Positions 45,074-53,236 of a DNA stretch of 64,000 bases are shown piece after piece. Source of the DNA: Mycolicibacterium vinylchloridicum (GTDB lineage: Bacteria; Actinomycetota; Actinomycetes; Mycobacteriales; Mycobacteriaceae); contig NZ_JACBJQ010000001.1 in the NCBI RefSeq assembly GCF_013404075.1, positions 248,001 through 312,000 of the forward strand, in the 5' to 3' direction. Position 1 is the first letter of the stretch; every line of letters starts with the position of its first letter. The notes beneath the pieces were generated by a model, which searched no databases, was not told where the DNA came from, and saw nothing but the letters and a program-made list of their open reading frames with translations. The translations under genes were made by a program, and so were the position numbers.

Positions 45074-46846
45074 GTGAGCACTCCGTCGCGTTGGCCCATC
45101 GGCCTGCGCGCGGCCGTCAGCACCGCCATCCCCGTCACGGCCGGATGGGCCGCCGGGGCAATGGGTTCTGGGCTGATCGCCACCCTGGGCGCGTTCACCT
45201 CACGCTTCGGCGGTGATCGGCCCTATGCCAACCGCGGCATCGAATTGGCGACCGTGGCGGTATCGCTTGCCGCGGCGGTCGCCCTGGGCGACTGGTCGGC
45301 GCAGGTGCCCTGGCTCGGTGTCGCGACGGTGTCCCTGGTCGCGGTCGCGGCGGTGTGGCTGTGCAACGCGCTGGCAGTCGGGCCACCCGGGGCGTACGTC
45401 TTCGTGGTGGCCTGTGCCGCCGGTATCGGTGTTTCGGCGGCCCACCTGGCACCGTGGGCGATCGGGCTGCTGGTGCTCGCCGGCGGGGCGGTGGCCTGGC
45501 TGGTGCAGATGGCTGGCGCGCTGGCCGGTTTCCGCCGCCCGGAGCGGGCCGCGGTCGCGGCCGCCGCCGAGGCCGTCGCCTCCTACATCGAGGCCGCCAA
45601 TTCCCCGCAGGAACGAGCGGCCCGCCATCGAGCGGCCAGCGCACTGCACAGGTCATGGAACGTGCTGGTCAACTATCAGCCTCTGGACACGCCGCAGACC
45701 AGCGTCCTGCACCGGCTGCGCGCAGCCAACCACGCGGTGCACGTCCTGTTCACCACGGCGGTCAGCGCCGCCGCCCAGGGTGCGGCCCCGGCTCCGGAGT
45801 CGGCCGACCAAGCGCGCCGGCTCGGTGCGCTGGAGCTGGCACCGGAAACGGTCGCGACCCGCGCGGTCGACCGGATCCCCCTGGGCGGCCCGCCACTGGC
45901 AACCGTGCTCCGCCGCGCCGTCAGCCCCGGCTCGCACGTCCGCCACATCATGCAACGGGTCGCCGTCGGAGTTCCGTTGGCCGGGGCGGCCGCGATGGCG
46001 CTGGGCGTCGACCACGCGTACTGGGCGATGGCGGCCGCCTTGCTGGTATTGCATCAAGGCGCCGACCGCAGCCGGACCTTGCGTCGGGGCGCCGAACGGC
46101 TGCTGGGCACCTGGGTGGGCCTGGGACTGGCCGCGCTGATCCTGGCGCTGCACCCCCACGACCTCTGGCTGGTCGTGCTGCTGGCTCTTCTGAATTTCGT
46201 CATCGAACTTTTGGTGGTCCGAAACTATGCGCTTGCAACGGTTTTCATCACCACGACCGCGCTGACCATCTCGTCTGGAACCCACGCGGTCGACATCGGC
46301 CATCTGCTGCTGGCGCGCGGTATCGACACGCTGATCGGCTGCGTGGTGGGAGTGGCGGTCTACCTGGTGGCGGCACGCCGGCAGGAGTTCACCCGGCTGA
46401 CCGACGCCATCGGACGCACACTCGAGGCGACCGCCGACGTCTTTCCGCACATCGCCGCGGGCGAAACCGCCGCGCTGGCCGCCCGTGCCGCGCGCAGAGA
46501 CCTACAGATCGCGGCAATCGCGTTGATGGAAGCCGACGAGGTGATGTCGGCCGGCTCGCCGCGCAACCGGGCGATCGCCGAACAGTTGTTGCCTGCCGTC
46601 ACGGCGAGCGAGCAGCTGGCCTACCGGACGATAGCGGCCTGCTGGACCGTCGAGCACCGGGCCGACGGTGCCGAATTCGGCCGGTCGCTGTTCGACGGCC
46701 GCTCCCCGGACGCCGACGCTGTGGCGCTGCGGGAGCTGGCGGCTGCGGCGCGAAGCGGCCAGGCGCCTCCCGAACCGGGTGATCCCCCACTGTTCGTCGC
46801 GGATGTGGTCGCGCAGCTACGCCACTCGTTGGCGCGGGACCGCTAG
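45074..46846 (+). CDS. FUSC-family membrane protein
   Basis: The 590-residue protein has two blocks of about five or six hydrophobic helices (about 15-165 and 320-440) separated by a soluble region, plus a helical C-terminus. This is the fusaric-acid-resistance/aromatic acid exporter layout. RTLRRGAERLLGTWVGLGLAALIL in the second block matches the FUSC R-x-x-G-T-x-x-G pattern. The substrate is unknown. GTG 45074 lies 4 bp after the CDF stop, so it shares the metal-type promoter. Its end overlaps the convergent DUF3151 gene. Confidence 0.82.
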   Translation: MSTPSRWPIGLRAAVSTAIPVTAGWAAGAMGSGLIATLGAFTSRFGGDRPYANRGIELATVAVSLAAAVALGDWSAQVPWLGVATVSLVAVAAVWLCNALAVGPPGAYVFVVACAAGIGVSAAHLAPWAIGLLVLAGGAVAWLVQMAGALAGFRRPERAAVAAAAEAVASYIEAANSPQERAARHRAASALHRSWNVLVNYQPLDTPQTSVLHRLRAANHAVHVLFTTAVSAAAQGAAPAPESADQARRLGALELAPETVATRAVDRIPLGGPPLATVLRRAVSPGSHVRHIMQRVAVGVPLAGAAAMALGVDHAYWAMAAALLVLHQGADRSRTLRRGAERLLGTWVGLGLAALILALHPHDLWLVVLLALLNFVIELLVVRNYALATVFITTTALTISSGTHAVDIGHLLLARGIDTLIGCVVGVAVYLVAARRQEFTRLTDAIGRTLEATADVFPHIAAGETAALAARAARRDLQIAAIALMEADEVMSAGSPRNRAIAEQLLPAVTASEQLAYRTIAACWTVEHRADGAEFGRSLFDGRSPDADAVALRELAAAARSGQAPPEPGDPPLFVADVVAQLRHSLARDR

Positions 46847-47259
46847 GCCAGGTCGAGTTCGACGCGAGCAGCCGGGTCGCAGTCGTCGAGCAGGTCCAGG
46901 CAGCGGGCGAACTCGTCGGTCTCCCCGATCATGTCGGCCGCCCGCGCCAGCGCCGCCACACAGCGCAGGAAGCCACGGTTCGGCTCGTGCCGGTACGGGA
47001 CCGGCCCGAACCCCTTCCAGCCGTTTCGCCGCAACTGGTCCAGCCCGCGGTGATAGCCGGTCCGGGCGTAGGCATACGCGGTGACCGCCTTGTCGTCGGC
47101 CAGCGCCTCCTCGGCCAGGCACGCCCACGCCACCGAGGCGGTCGGGTGCGCGGCGGCCACGATCGCCGGTTTCTCACCGGCCAGGAGTTCGGCTTCCGCC
47201 TCGATATCACCGGGAAGCAGCACAGGCTCTGGACCGAGAAGATCACCAAACGATGTCAT
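46843..47259 (-). CDS. DUF3151 protein (Rv0360c-like)
   Basis: The 138-residue protein from ATG 47259 (MTSFGDLLGPEPVLLPGD) contains ARTGYHRGLDQLRRNGWKGFGPVPYRHEPNRGFLRCV, the hallmark of the DUF3151 family in actinobacteria. It is all-helical, perhaps TPR-like. Function unknown. Its position before the Rv0361-like gene and fba follows M. tuberculosis. Confidence 0.88.
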   Translation of the reverse strand: MTSFGDLLGPEPVLLPGDIEAEAELLAGEKPAIVAAAHPTASVAWACLAEEALADDKAVTAYAYARTGYHRGLDQLRRNGWKGFGPVPYRHEPNRGFLRCVAALARAADMIGETDEFARCLDLLDDCDPAARVELDLA

Positions 47260-47351
47260 TGCCCCATTGTGCCGGTGCGGCCGCCAGCAGTTGGTCGCAC
47301 CCAACAGTTAGGGTCTGATGCAACAGCACTTCAGGAGGACGGCAGCACCCC

Positions 47352-48083
47352 ATGTCGAACCCATCCGGGCCCGACCACGACGACGAGACCAAGCCCGTCG
47401 TCGGCGGCGATGACGAGCAGCCGACTCAGGAGACCGAGGCGGCCACCGAGGCCATCGGGGCCAGCGATGCGCCGGCCGAACGTCGTTTCACCGCACCGGG
47501 ATTCGATGCGGGGTCGACACAGATCATCCATCGCGAGCCCGACCCCGAGACCGAGATCTTCTCCACACCCACCGAGGTTTTCCCGGTCTCGGGCACGCCG
47601 CGGACCGGTCCACAGGCCATCCCGCCGCGCCCCGCTCCGACCCGCCGGCGCAGCTGGGCGCTGGTGCTCGCGGTGATCGCCGTCATCGTGGCGCTGGCCG
47701 CGGTGGCGGTACTGGCCACCTTCCTGCTGACCCGGGACCGAACCCCCAAGGCGTCTCGGGAGGACATGGTCCGCTCGACCATCCAGAGCTTCGATGCGGC
47801 GGTGCAGAACGGCGACCTGGCCGCCCTGCGCGGGTTGACCTGCGGCCAGACCATGGACAGCTACGTCAAGTACGACGACCAGGCCTGGTCGGACACCCAC
47901 GCGCGGGTGGCCGCGGCCCGGCAGTACCCGGTGGTGGCCAGCATCGACGAGGTCGTCGTCAACGGCGATCACGCCGAGGCCAACGTCACCTCGTTCATGG
48001 CCTTTGACCCGGCTACCCGGTCCACCCGCAGCTTCGACCTGCAGTTCCGCGATAACCAGTGGAAGATCTGCCAGGCGTCCTGA
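47352..48083 (+). CDS. Membrane-anchored protein with extracytoplasmic domain (Rv0361-like)
   Basis: The 243-residue product has an acidic disordered N-region of about 95 residues, one membrane helix (about 101-124) and a C-terminal NTF2/DUF4878-like domain of about 115 residues outside the cell, with cysteines in LTCGQ and KICQAS. It resembles the anchored protein at 16668-17105 in layout. In M. tuberculosis mgtE follows Rv0361 before fba; here fba follows directly. Confidence 0.78.
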   Translation: MSNPSGPDHDDETKPVVGGDDEQPTQETEAATEAIGASDAPAERRFTAPGFDAGSTQIIHREPDPETEIFSTPTEVFPVSGTPRTGPQAIPPRPAPTRRRSWALVLAVIAVIVALAAVAVLATFLLTRDRTPKASREDMVRSTIQSFDAAVQNGDLAALRGLTCGQTMDSYVKYDDQAWSDTHARVAAARQYPVVASIDEVVVNGDHAEANVTSFMAFDPATRSTRSFDLQFRDNQWKICQAS

Positions 48084-48138
48084 GCGATCTCGGCGCGTTT
48101 TCGTTCGCCTAGCGGCGGTTTCCGAGCCGAAGTCGCTG

Positions 48139-49176
48139 CTAGCCGGCCGACACGCTGCGTCCCGCGCTGTGCAGGTCGTTGCACGCCTCGACGACGCGCT
48201 CGGACATGGAGGCCTCGGCCTTTTTCAGGTAGCTGCGCGGGTCGTAGACCTTCTTGTTGCCCACCTCACCGTCGATCTTGAGCACACCGTCGTAGTTGGT
48301 GAACATGTGCGCCGCGAGCGGACGGGTGAACGCGTACTGGGTGTCTGTGTCGACGTTCATCTTCACCACGCCGTACTTCAGCGAGTCCTCGATCTCGGAC
48401 TTCAGCGAGCCCGAACCGCCGTGGAAGACGAAGTCGAACGGCTTGGACCCCTCGGGCAGGCCCAGTTTCGCCGAGGCCACCTTCTGCCCCTCGGCCAGCA
48501 CCTCGGGCTTGAGCACAACGTTGCCCGGCTTGTAGACGCCGTGCACGTTGCCGAAGGTCGCGGCCAGCAGGTACTTACCGTGCTCGCCGGCGCCGAGTGC
48601 GGAGATAGTCTTCTCGAAGTCCTCTGAGCTGGTGTAGAGCTTCTCGTTGATCTCGGCCTCGACGCCGTCCTCTTCGCCGCCGACCACGCCGATCTCGATC
48701 TCGAGGATGATCTTGGCGGCGGCGGCCTGCTTGAGCAGTTCCTGCGCGATCGACAGGTTCTCGTCGATCGGGACCGCCGAGCCGTCCCACATGTGCGACT
48801 GGAACAGCGGATCCTGTCCCTTGGCGACACGCTCGGCGGAAATCGCCAACAGCGGACGAACGTAGGTGTCGAGCTTGTCCTTGGGACAGTGATCGGTGTG
48901 CAGCGCGACGGTGATCGGGTACTTCGCGGCAACGACATGGGCGAACTCAGCCAGCGCCACCGCGCCGGTGACCATGTCTTTGACACCCAGTCCGGACGCG
49001 AATTCCGCTCCGCCGGTGGAGAATTGGATGATGCCGTCGCTGCCGGCATCGGCGAAGCCCTTGATCGCGGCGTTGACGCTCTCCGAGCCGACGCAGTTGA
49101 TCGCCGGGAACGCGAACGAGTGCTCCTTGGCGCGGCCCAGCATCTCCGCATAGACCTCGGGCGTTGCGATGGGCAT
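48139..49176 (-). CDS. fba: Class II fructose-bisphosphate aldolase
   Basis: The 345-residue zinc aldolase has VALHTDHCPKDKLD (His and Asp near residue 96, zinc and catalysis), EIEIGVVGGEEDGVE, GNVHGVYKPGNV and FHGGSGS with the later zinc His, then KMNVDTDTQYAFTRPL. It splits fructose 1,6-bisphosphate to DHAP and glyceraldehyde 3-phosphate. ATG 49176 is preceded by GAGAGGAAG. Divergent from dedA across about 100 bp, as in Rv0363c/Rv0364. Confidence 0.97.
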   Translation of the reverse strand: MPIATPEVYAEMLGRAKEHSFAFPAINCVGSESVNAAIKGFADAGSDGIIQFSTGGAEFASGLGVKDMVTGAVALAEFAHVVAAKYPITVALHTDHCPKDKLDTYVRPLLAISAERVAKGQDPLFQSHMWDGSAVPIDENLSIAQELLKQAAAAKIILEIEIGVVGGEEDGVEAEINEKLYTSSEDFEKTISALGAGEHGKYLLAATFGNVHGVYKPGNVVLKPEVLAEGQKVASAKLGLPEGSKPFDFVFHGGSGSLKSEIEDSLKYGVVKMNVDTDTQYAFTRPLAAHMFTNYDGVLKIDGEVGNKKVYDPRSYLKKAEASMSERVVEACNDLHSAGRSVSAG

Positions 49177-49275
49177 GGCACTTCCTCTCGACGCTGGCGC
49201 TGAATGGAGTCAGTATGACAAGAAGCAGGTCGACTGGCACGGCGCTGGTAGCGGCCCCCGGTACCCTTGGGCGTC

Positions 49276-49965
49276 GTGACCCCCACCACCCTGGCGCTCA
49301 TGCCTGACTTTCTCGACCCGCTCAAGCTGATCGAGCAGTTCGGCACCTGGGCCCTGGTCGGCATTCTGGTCGTCGTCTTCATCGAGTCCGGCGTGCTGTT
49401 TCCAGTGCTACCCGGTGACACACTGCTCTTCGTCGCGGGCATGCTCGCGGCCGGAACCGCCGCTCAGGGCGCCGACGTCGACGCCAACTTCCAGCTGTGG
49501 CAGCTGCTGGTGTTCATCCCGATCGCCGCCGTCCTCGGCGGGCAAGTCGGCTACTTCGTGGGCCGCTTCCTGGGCACCGCCATGTTCAAGCCCAATGCGC
49601 GGATCCTCAAGCAGCGCTACCTCGACGAGGCGCACCTCTTCTTCGAGCAGCGCGGGCCGTTTGCGATCGTGCTCGCCCGGTTCGTCCCGATCGTGCGGAC
49701 GCTGGCCCCGATCACCGCGGGTGCGGCGAAGATGAAGTACAGCGTCTTCACGCTGTACAACGTGATCGGCGCACTCCTGTGGGGCGTCGGTCTGACACTT
49801 CTCGGCTATGGGCTGGGTCAGTTCGAGATCATCCAGAAACTGCTCGAGCCGATCTTCATCCTCATCGCGGTAGCGTCCGTGGCTCCGATGGTGTGGGAGT
49901 GGTACAAGCGCCGCAAGGCGGCCGGGGCGGCGGCGGAGGCGCCGAACCCCGTCGCCGAGTCCTAG
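49276..49965 (+). CDS. dedA: DedA-family membrane protein (Rv0364-like)
   Basis: From GTG 49276 the product is 229 residues; an ATG at 49300 would also work. It carries VVFIESGVLFPVLPGDTLLFVAG (E-x3-PxPG-E/D of DedA proteins), GGQVGYFVGRFLG, and FARFVPIVRTLAPITAGAAKM with the conserved R-x3-P and G. Four or five membrane segments are seen. DedA/SNARE-like proteins flip lipids such as undecaprenyl phosphate or phosphatidylethanolamine. It follows fba as in M. tuberculosis. Confidence 0.92.
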   Translation: MTPTTLALMPDFLDPLKLIEQFGTWALVGILVVVFIESGVLFPVLPGDTLLFVAGMLAAGTAAQGADVDANFQLWQLLVFIPIAAVLGGQVGYFVGRFLGTAMFKPNARILKQRYLDEAHLFFEQRGPFAIVLARFVPIVRTLAPITAGAAKMKYSVFTLYNVIGALLWGVGLTLLGYGLGQFEIIQKLLEPIFILIAVASVAPMVWEWYKRRKAAGAAAEAPNPVAES

Positions 49966-50072
49966 AGCGTTGCTAGCGGAACCAAGGTCGGACTTTCACC
50001 CGGGCCGCTGACTGGCGTCAGATCAGGATGTTGCCAGCTTCCGCACAGCGATTCTGCCAGGAAGCGTCGGTA

Positions 50073-50095
50073 CTTTTCGCTGACCAAGCGAAAGG
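50073..50095 (+). promoter_or_regulatory. Hairpin covering the RBS of a small secreted protein
   Basis: CTTTTCGCT (50073-50081) pairs with AGCGAAAGG (50087-50095) through a 5-base loop, with one T-G wobble. The right arm contains most of AAAGGA (50091-50096), the ribosome binding site for ATG 50107. It could hold translation off. Confidence 0.45.
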
Positions 50096-50106
50096 ACACA
50101 CCGATT

Positions 50107-50337
50107 ATGAAGGTGATTCTCCAGGGCGCGGTTGTGGTAGCTGGCATTGCACTGGCAACGGCGCTCGGCCCGACTGTCGTTGCCGTCGCCAGCCCCACGA
50201 CCACGTTTGCCGTCCAGGACGGCGACAGCGGCGCGGCCGGGGCGGCCATCGACTCCGACGGCACCCAGGGCGATTTCAAGGCGGCGGTCGACGGAACGAT
50301 GAACGGCCCGTCGATAGTCGCGACGCCCCAGACCTAG
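50107..50337 (+). CDS. Small secreted peptide, unknown
   Basis: The 76-residue product has a signal peptide (about 1-29, ending VAVASPT) and a mature chain of about 45 polar residues (acidic, Gly/Ala/Ser/Thr-rich, no Cys). I do not recognise it. A good RBS 11 bp upstream and a clean signal sequence support a real gene despite its size. It is convergent with the large secreted protein gene (52-bp gap). Confidence 0.6.
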   Translation: MKVILQGAVVVAGIALATALGPTVVAVASPTTTFAVQDGDSGAAGAAIDSDGTQGDFKAAVDGTMNGPSIVATPQT

Positions 50338-50388
50338 GACCGCTCGGGCCGCGAAAGGTCCAGTGCTGAGGCCGGCCTGCGGCACCGG

Positions 50389-53082
50389 TCAGGCGGAAGG
50401 CACCTGCTGAGTGATCGAACCGAAGCCGCCGGCGATAGCGGTGATGGTGTCGCCGGGGGCGAACGGAATCTGGGCGAAGCCGTGCTCGTCGGTGGTCGTC
50501 GTGAGCGAGCCCACGGTCACGGTCGCACCGTGGACGGGTCGGGGGTAACCGTCCTCAGCAACCGTGGCGGTCACTCGGACCCTGTTGTCGAATGATGAGA
50601 CCGCGAGCTGAGGCGGATTGATGACCGGGAAGTCGGTCTGGGTGGGGACGCCGGTGTAGGTGACTCCGTTGATCTCGGAGGACACCGTTCCTGTGAACGC
50701 GTTGGCCTTTCCGGCCTTGATAGAGCCCTTGAGGTAGCCGGTGCGTTCACCGGTGCTGGTCAGATCGGCAGTCCATGTGGCATTGCCGATCGGATTGACC
50801 ACCGTGACCTTCTCGGTGCCGTTGATGAAGGTCTTGCCGTCGTCCGAGTAGTTGTCGTAGGTCACCGAGTACGAACCCGAAGCGAAGGCCCCGCTGTATT
50901 GCAGTGTGGCCGTTCCGGAGTGCATCCCCTTGAGGACTCGGGACGGCACCTGGCGGCCCATCATCGGGTTGTATTCCTCGACCGGCACCGACCACTTGGC
51001 GATGGCCGCGGGGTCTTGGTGCACCGGCGCCAGCGGGGTCGTCGCCTCCCGGGTCGGGAAGCTGATGATGCTGAAGCGCCAAGGGGTTTCGGGCGCGCCG
51101 GGGGTTGCGGTGTCCGGCCGCTGCTGCTCGTTGATCAGCGCGCGCGTGGAATCGGGGAACCAGCTCCAGCCCCGGATCGTCCAGTCGGGGTCCATGATGA
51201 TCGGCTGACCCGAGTAGCCACCCAACTGCTGGCCGTCCTCGAGGTTCATCACCCAGGGCTCGTTCATCGCGCGCCGGTTGTTCCACAGACTCACCCGCCC
51301 CATCTGAGGGAACGCCGCGACATCAAGCAGCGACGGCCGCTGCAGCGCAGTGAAGACGTCCATGCGGTCCGCTCCGCGCGCCGAGCTGAAGTAGATCGAT
51401 CGGCCGTCCGGGGACATGTCGCCCGACTCGTTGTAGTCGAGGTCGGTGGTGAGTTGGCGCCGCTCACCGGTGAGGGTGTCCAACAACCAGATGTCGTAGT
51501 TGAGGCCGGTAGTGGTCGTCTGGTACTTCAGGTACCTGCCGCCACCGTGCCAGCTCGCGCCCTCGTAGAAGCGCGTGGCGTTGACGAAGTCCTGTGCGTA
51601 CTCGGTGTCTTCGTCCCATTGGGGGCTGAAGATCCGCTGATCGACGAGCTGGTATCCGGTGTCGGTGGCGACAAGCCTGGCGATGCTCATCCGCGGGCCG
51701 GTGACCGGCGTGTTCTCGGTCCACGTCACGTACTCGCCGAACGGGTCGGGCTTCGTCTCCCGGTTTTGAGTAGTGGCGGCCATTGGACCTCGATCCGACG
51801 GGAACTCCACGTTCTTGACGGTGGGGTTCGCACACGACGAGATCGAACCTTCGCACTCCAGAATCGAATAGCTGATCAACCCTGCTCCGCCGAGCGGATC
51901 ATCGGCGGACTGCTGCCCGGAGGTGCTGGCGAACCAGACTCTCTGATTGTCCTCGAGCACACGGGCTTTGGCGGCGTTGGTTACTACACCGCACGAAATG
52001 CATTGGTAGTCACCGCCGTCGAGGTTGCTCACGGCGATCTGAGTCTTCCCGTTGATCTTCACCTCGAGCAGTAGGTGCTCGCCGTCCGGGGTCAGGTCCG
52101 CGCCGGTGACCACCACGCCGTCCGGGACGTCGAACTCGATCTCCTTGTCGACCTTGAACGTCTCCAACGGGGATGACGGCGAGGCGCCGGGCAGGGGCGC
52201 AACGGCGACGGGGAGCCGGGATGTCGGGGTTCCACGATCCGGTGAGAACATGACCGACAGTGGATGGAAGCGGCCGTCGCTGACCTTGACGGTGAATGCG
52301 TCGGTACCACCGAACTCAGCGAAGAGCTCGGTCGGCGTGAAGGTGAACTCGCCCGTGAGTTGGTCGATAGCCACACTGCCGTACTTCGGGTTTGCAATCA
52401 CCGTGTAGCTCAACCGGTCTCGGTCAGGATCAAGTGCGCCGATGTTGCCCGTGATGACGCCGTTGCTCATGTCTTGAGAGTTGAGGCTGGCGCGGTAGCG
52501 AACGGTCGGCGGCCGGTTGAAGAACGTACGCCGGATCCAGGTGAGCGGAGCCCAATCCATGGACATCCACTTGGGCGCCGTTGGCGACGGCAACAGGGCA
52601 CGGTTCGGCCCGAGAGCCGCAACCGTGCTCGCTGTGGCAACGGGCGCCTCGATCGACGAGCTTTCCCCCGACCTGACCGTCGACGGTGAGCTCGACCGCG
52701 ACCGCCTGTCGCTCGAGGAGTTCCGGAAGCCTCCGGTGGTCGGCCGTTTCGCGGTGGGATTGCCGTCGTTGGCTGCGGCGGCGGGTCGATGCGCCGGGCT
52801 ACGGGTAGCAGTGCGCGGCCCGGACCTACTGGTGTTCGGCGTCTTGGTGTCGTGCTGTGCCGACGAGGTGACCGAACTTCCCGTTTCCGCACTCCCCGCC
52901 TCGGCGGACGCGATTCCATGACCGCCGGCCACAGCGGTGATGACATAGGCGGCGAGCGCAAGCCCACCCACCTGAGCCGCGCGCGTACCGATGAGCGCAA
53001 CGTTCAACCCGCGCGATCCGGTAGCCGGGCTGTCCCCCGCAGGCGTGGATGACGGGTCGGTCGTGGGACGGGGTTTGGCCAT
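50389..53082 (-). CDS. Secreted Ig-like/beta-propeller protein, paralogue of 40401-42902
   Basis: The 897-residue product has a signal-like segment (about 30-58, ending GIASAEAG) and a Ser/Thr/Arg-rich disordered region to about 170. A cadherin/VCBS-like module follows (SYTVIANPKYGSVAIDQLTG), then a TolB-like propeller with MSPDGRSIYFSSARG and a YQCISCGVV motif aligning with LQCLTCGLA of its paralogue. It ends in an Ig-like or carboxypeptidase-regulatory-like domain (VHGATVTVGSLTTTTDEHG). No catalytic site seen. The ATG at 53082 has only a weak RBS. A shared inverted repeat lies 89 bp upstream. Confidence 0.75.
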   Translation of the reverse strand: MAKPRPTTDPSSTPAGDSPATGSRGLNVALIGTRAAQVGGLALAAYVITAVAGGHGIASAEAGSAETGSSVTSSAQHDTKTPNTSRSGPRTATRSPAHRPAAAANDGNPTAKRPTTGGFRNSSSDRRSRSSSPSTVRSGESSSIEAPVATASTVAALGPNRALLPSPTAPKWMSMDWAPLTWIRRTFFNRPPTVRYRASLNSQDMSNGVITGNIGALDPDRDRLSYTVIANPKYGSVAIDQLTGEFTFTPTELFAEFGGTDAFTVKVSDGRFHPLSVMFSPDRGTPTSRLPVAVAPLPGASPSSPLETFKVDKEIEFDVPDGVVVTGADLTPDGEHLLLEVKINGKTQIAVSNLDGGDYQCISCGVVTNAAKARVLEDNQRVWFASTSGQQSADDPLGGAGLISYSILECEGSISSCANPTVKNVEFPSDRGPMAATTQNRETKPDPFGEYVTWTENTPVTGPRMSIARLVATDTGYQLVDQRIFSPQWDEDTEYAQDFVNATRFYEGASWHGGGRYLKYQTTTTGLNYDIWLLDTLTGERRQLTTDLDYNESGDMSPDGRSIYFSSARGADRMDVFTALQRPSLLDVAAFPQMGRVSLWNNRRAMNEPWVMNLEDGQQLGGYSGQPIIMDPDWTIRGWSWFPDSTRALINEQQRPDTATPGAPETPWRFSIISFPTREATTPLAPVHQDPAAIAKWSVPVEEYNPMMGRQVPSRVLKGMHSGTATLQYSGAFASGSYSVTYDNYSDDGKTFINGTEKVTVVNPIGNATWTADLTSTGERTGYLKGSIKAGKANAFTGTVSSEINGVTYTGVPTQTDFPVINPPQLAVSSFDNRVRVTATVAEDGYPRPVHGATVTVGSLTTTTDEHGFAQIPFAPGDTITAIAGGFGSITQQVPSA

Positions 53083-53170
53083 TGACGTGGGTCCAATCTC
53101 GATGGGCTGCGCCGTCGCAGCGGTATGCCGTACATCACTTCGACGCAGTGATGTGACACATAGCTCAGTA

Positions 53171-53192
53171 ACATACCTACAGAGCTGTATCT
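53171..53192. promoter_or_regulatory. ACAWAC-N10-GTWTST site E
   Basis: ACATAC (53171-53176), ten bases, then GTATCT (53187-53192). Both arms are identical to site A at 38878. It lies 89 bp upstream of the secreted propeller gene. Confidence 0.5.
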
Positions 53193-53236
53193 AGTCAACG
53201 CATCGTGGCCTGCGCGTGGCGATGGTCGCCTGAGCC

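Noticed and set aside
48084..48138. Intrinsic terminator between the Rv0361-like gene and fba
   Set aside because: Only a short CTCGG/CCGAG pairing with a long loop and no T run; too weak to call.
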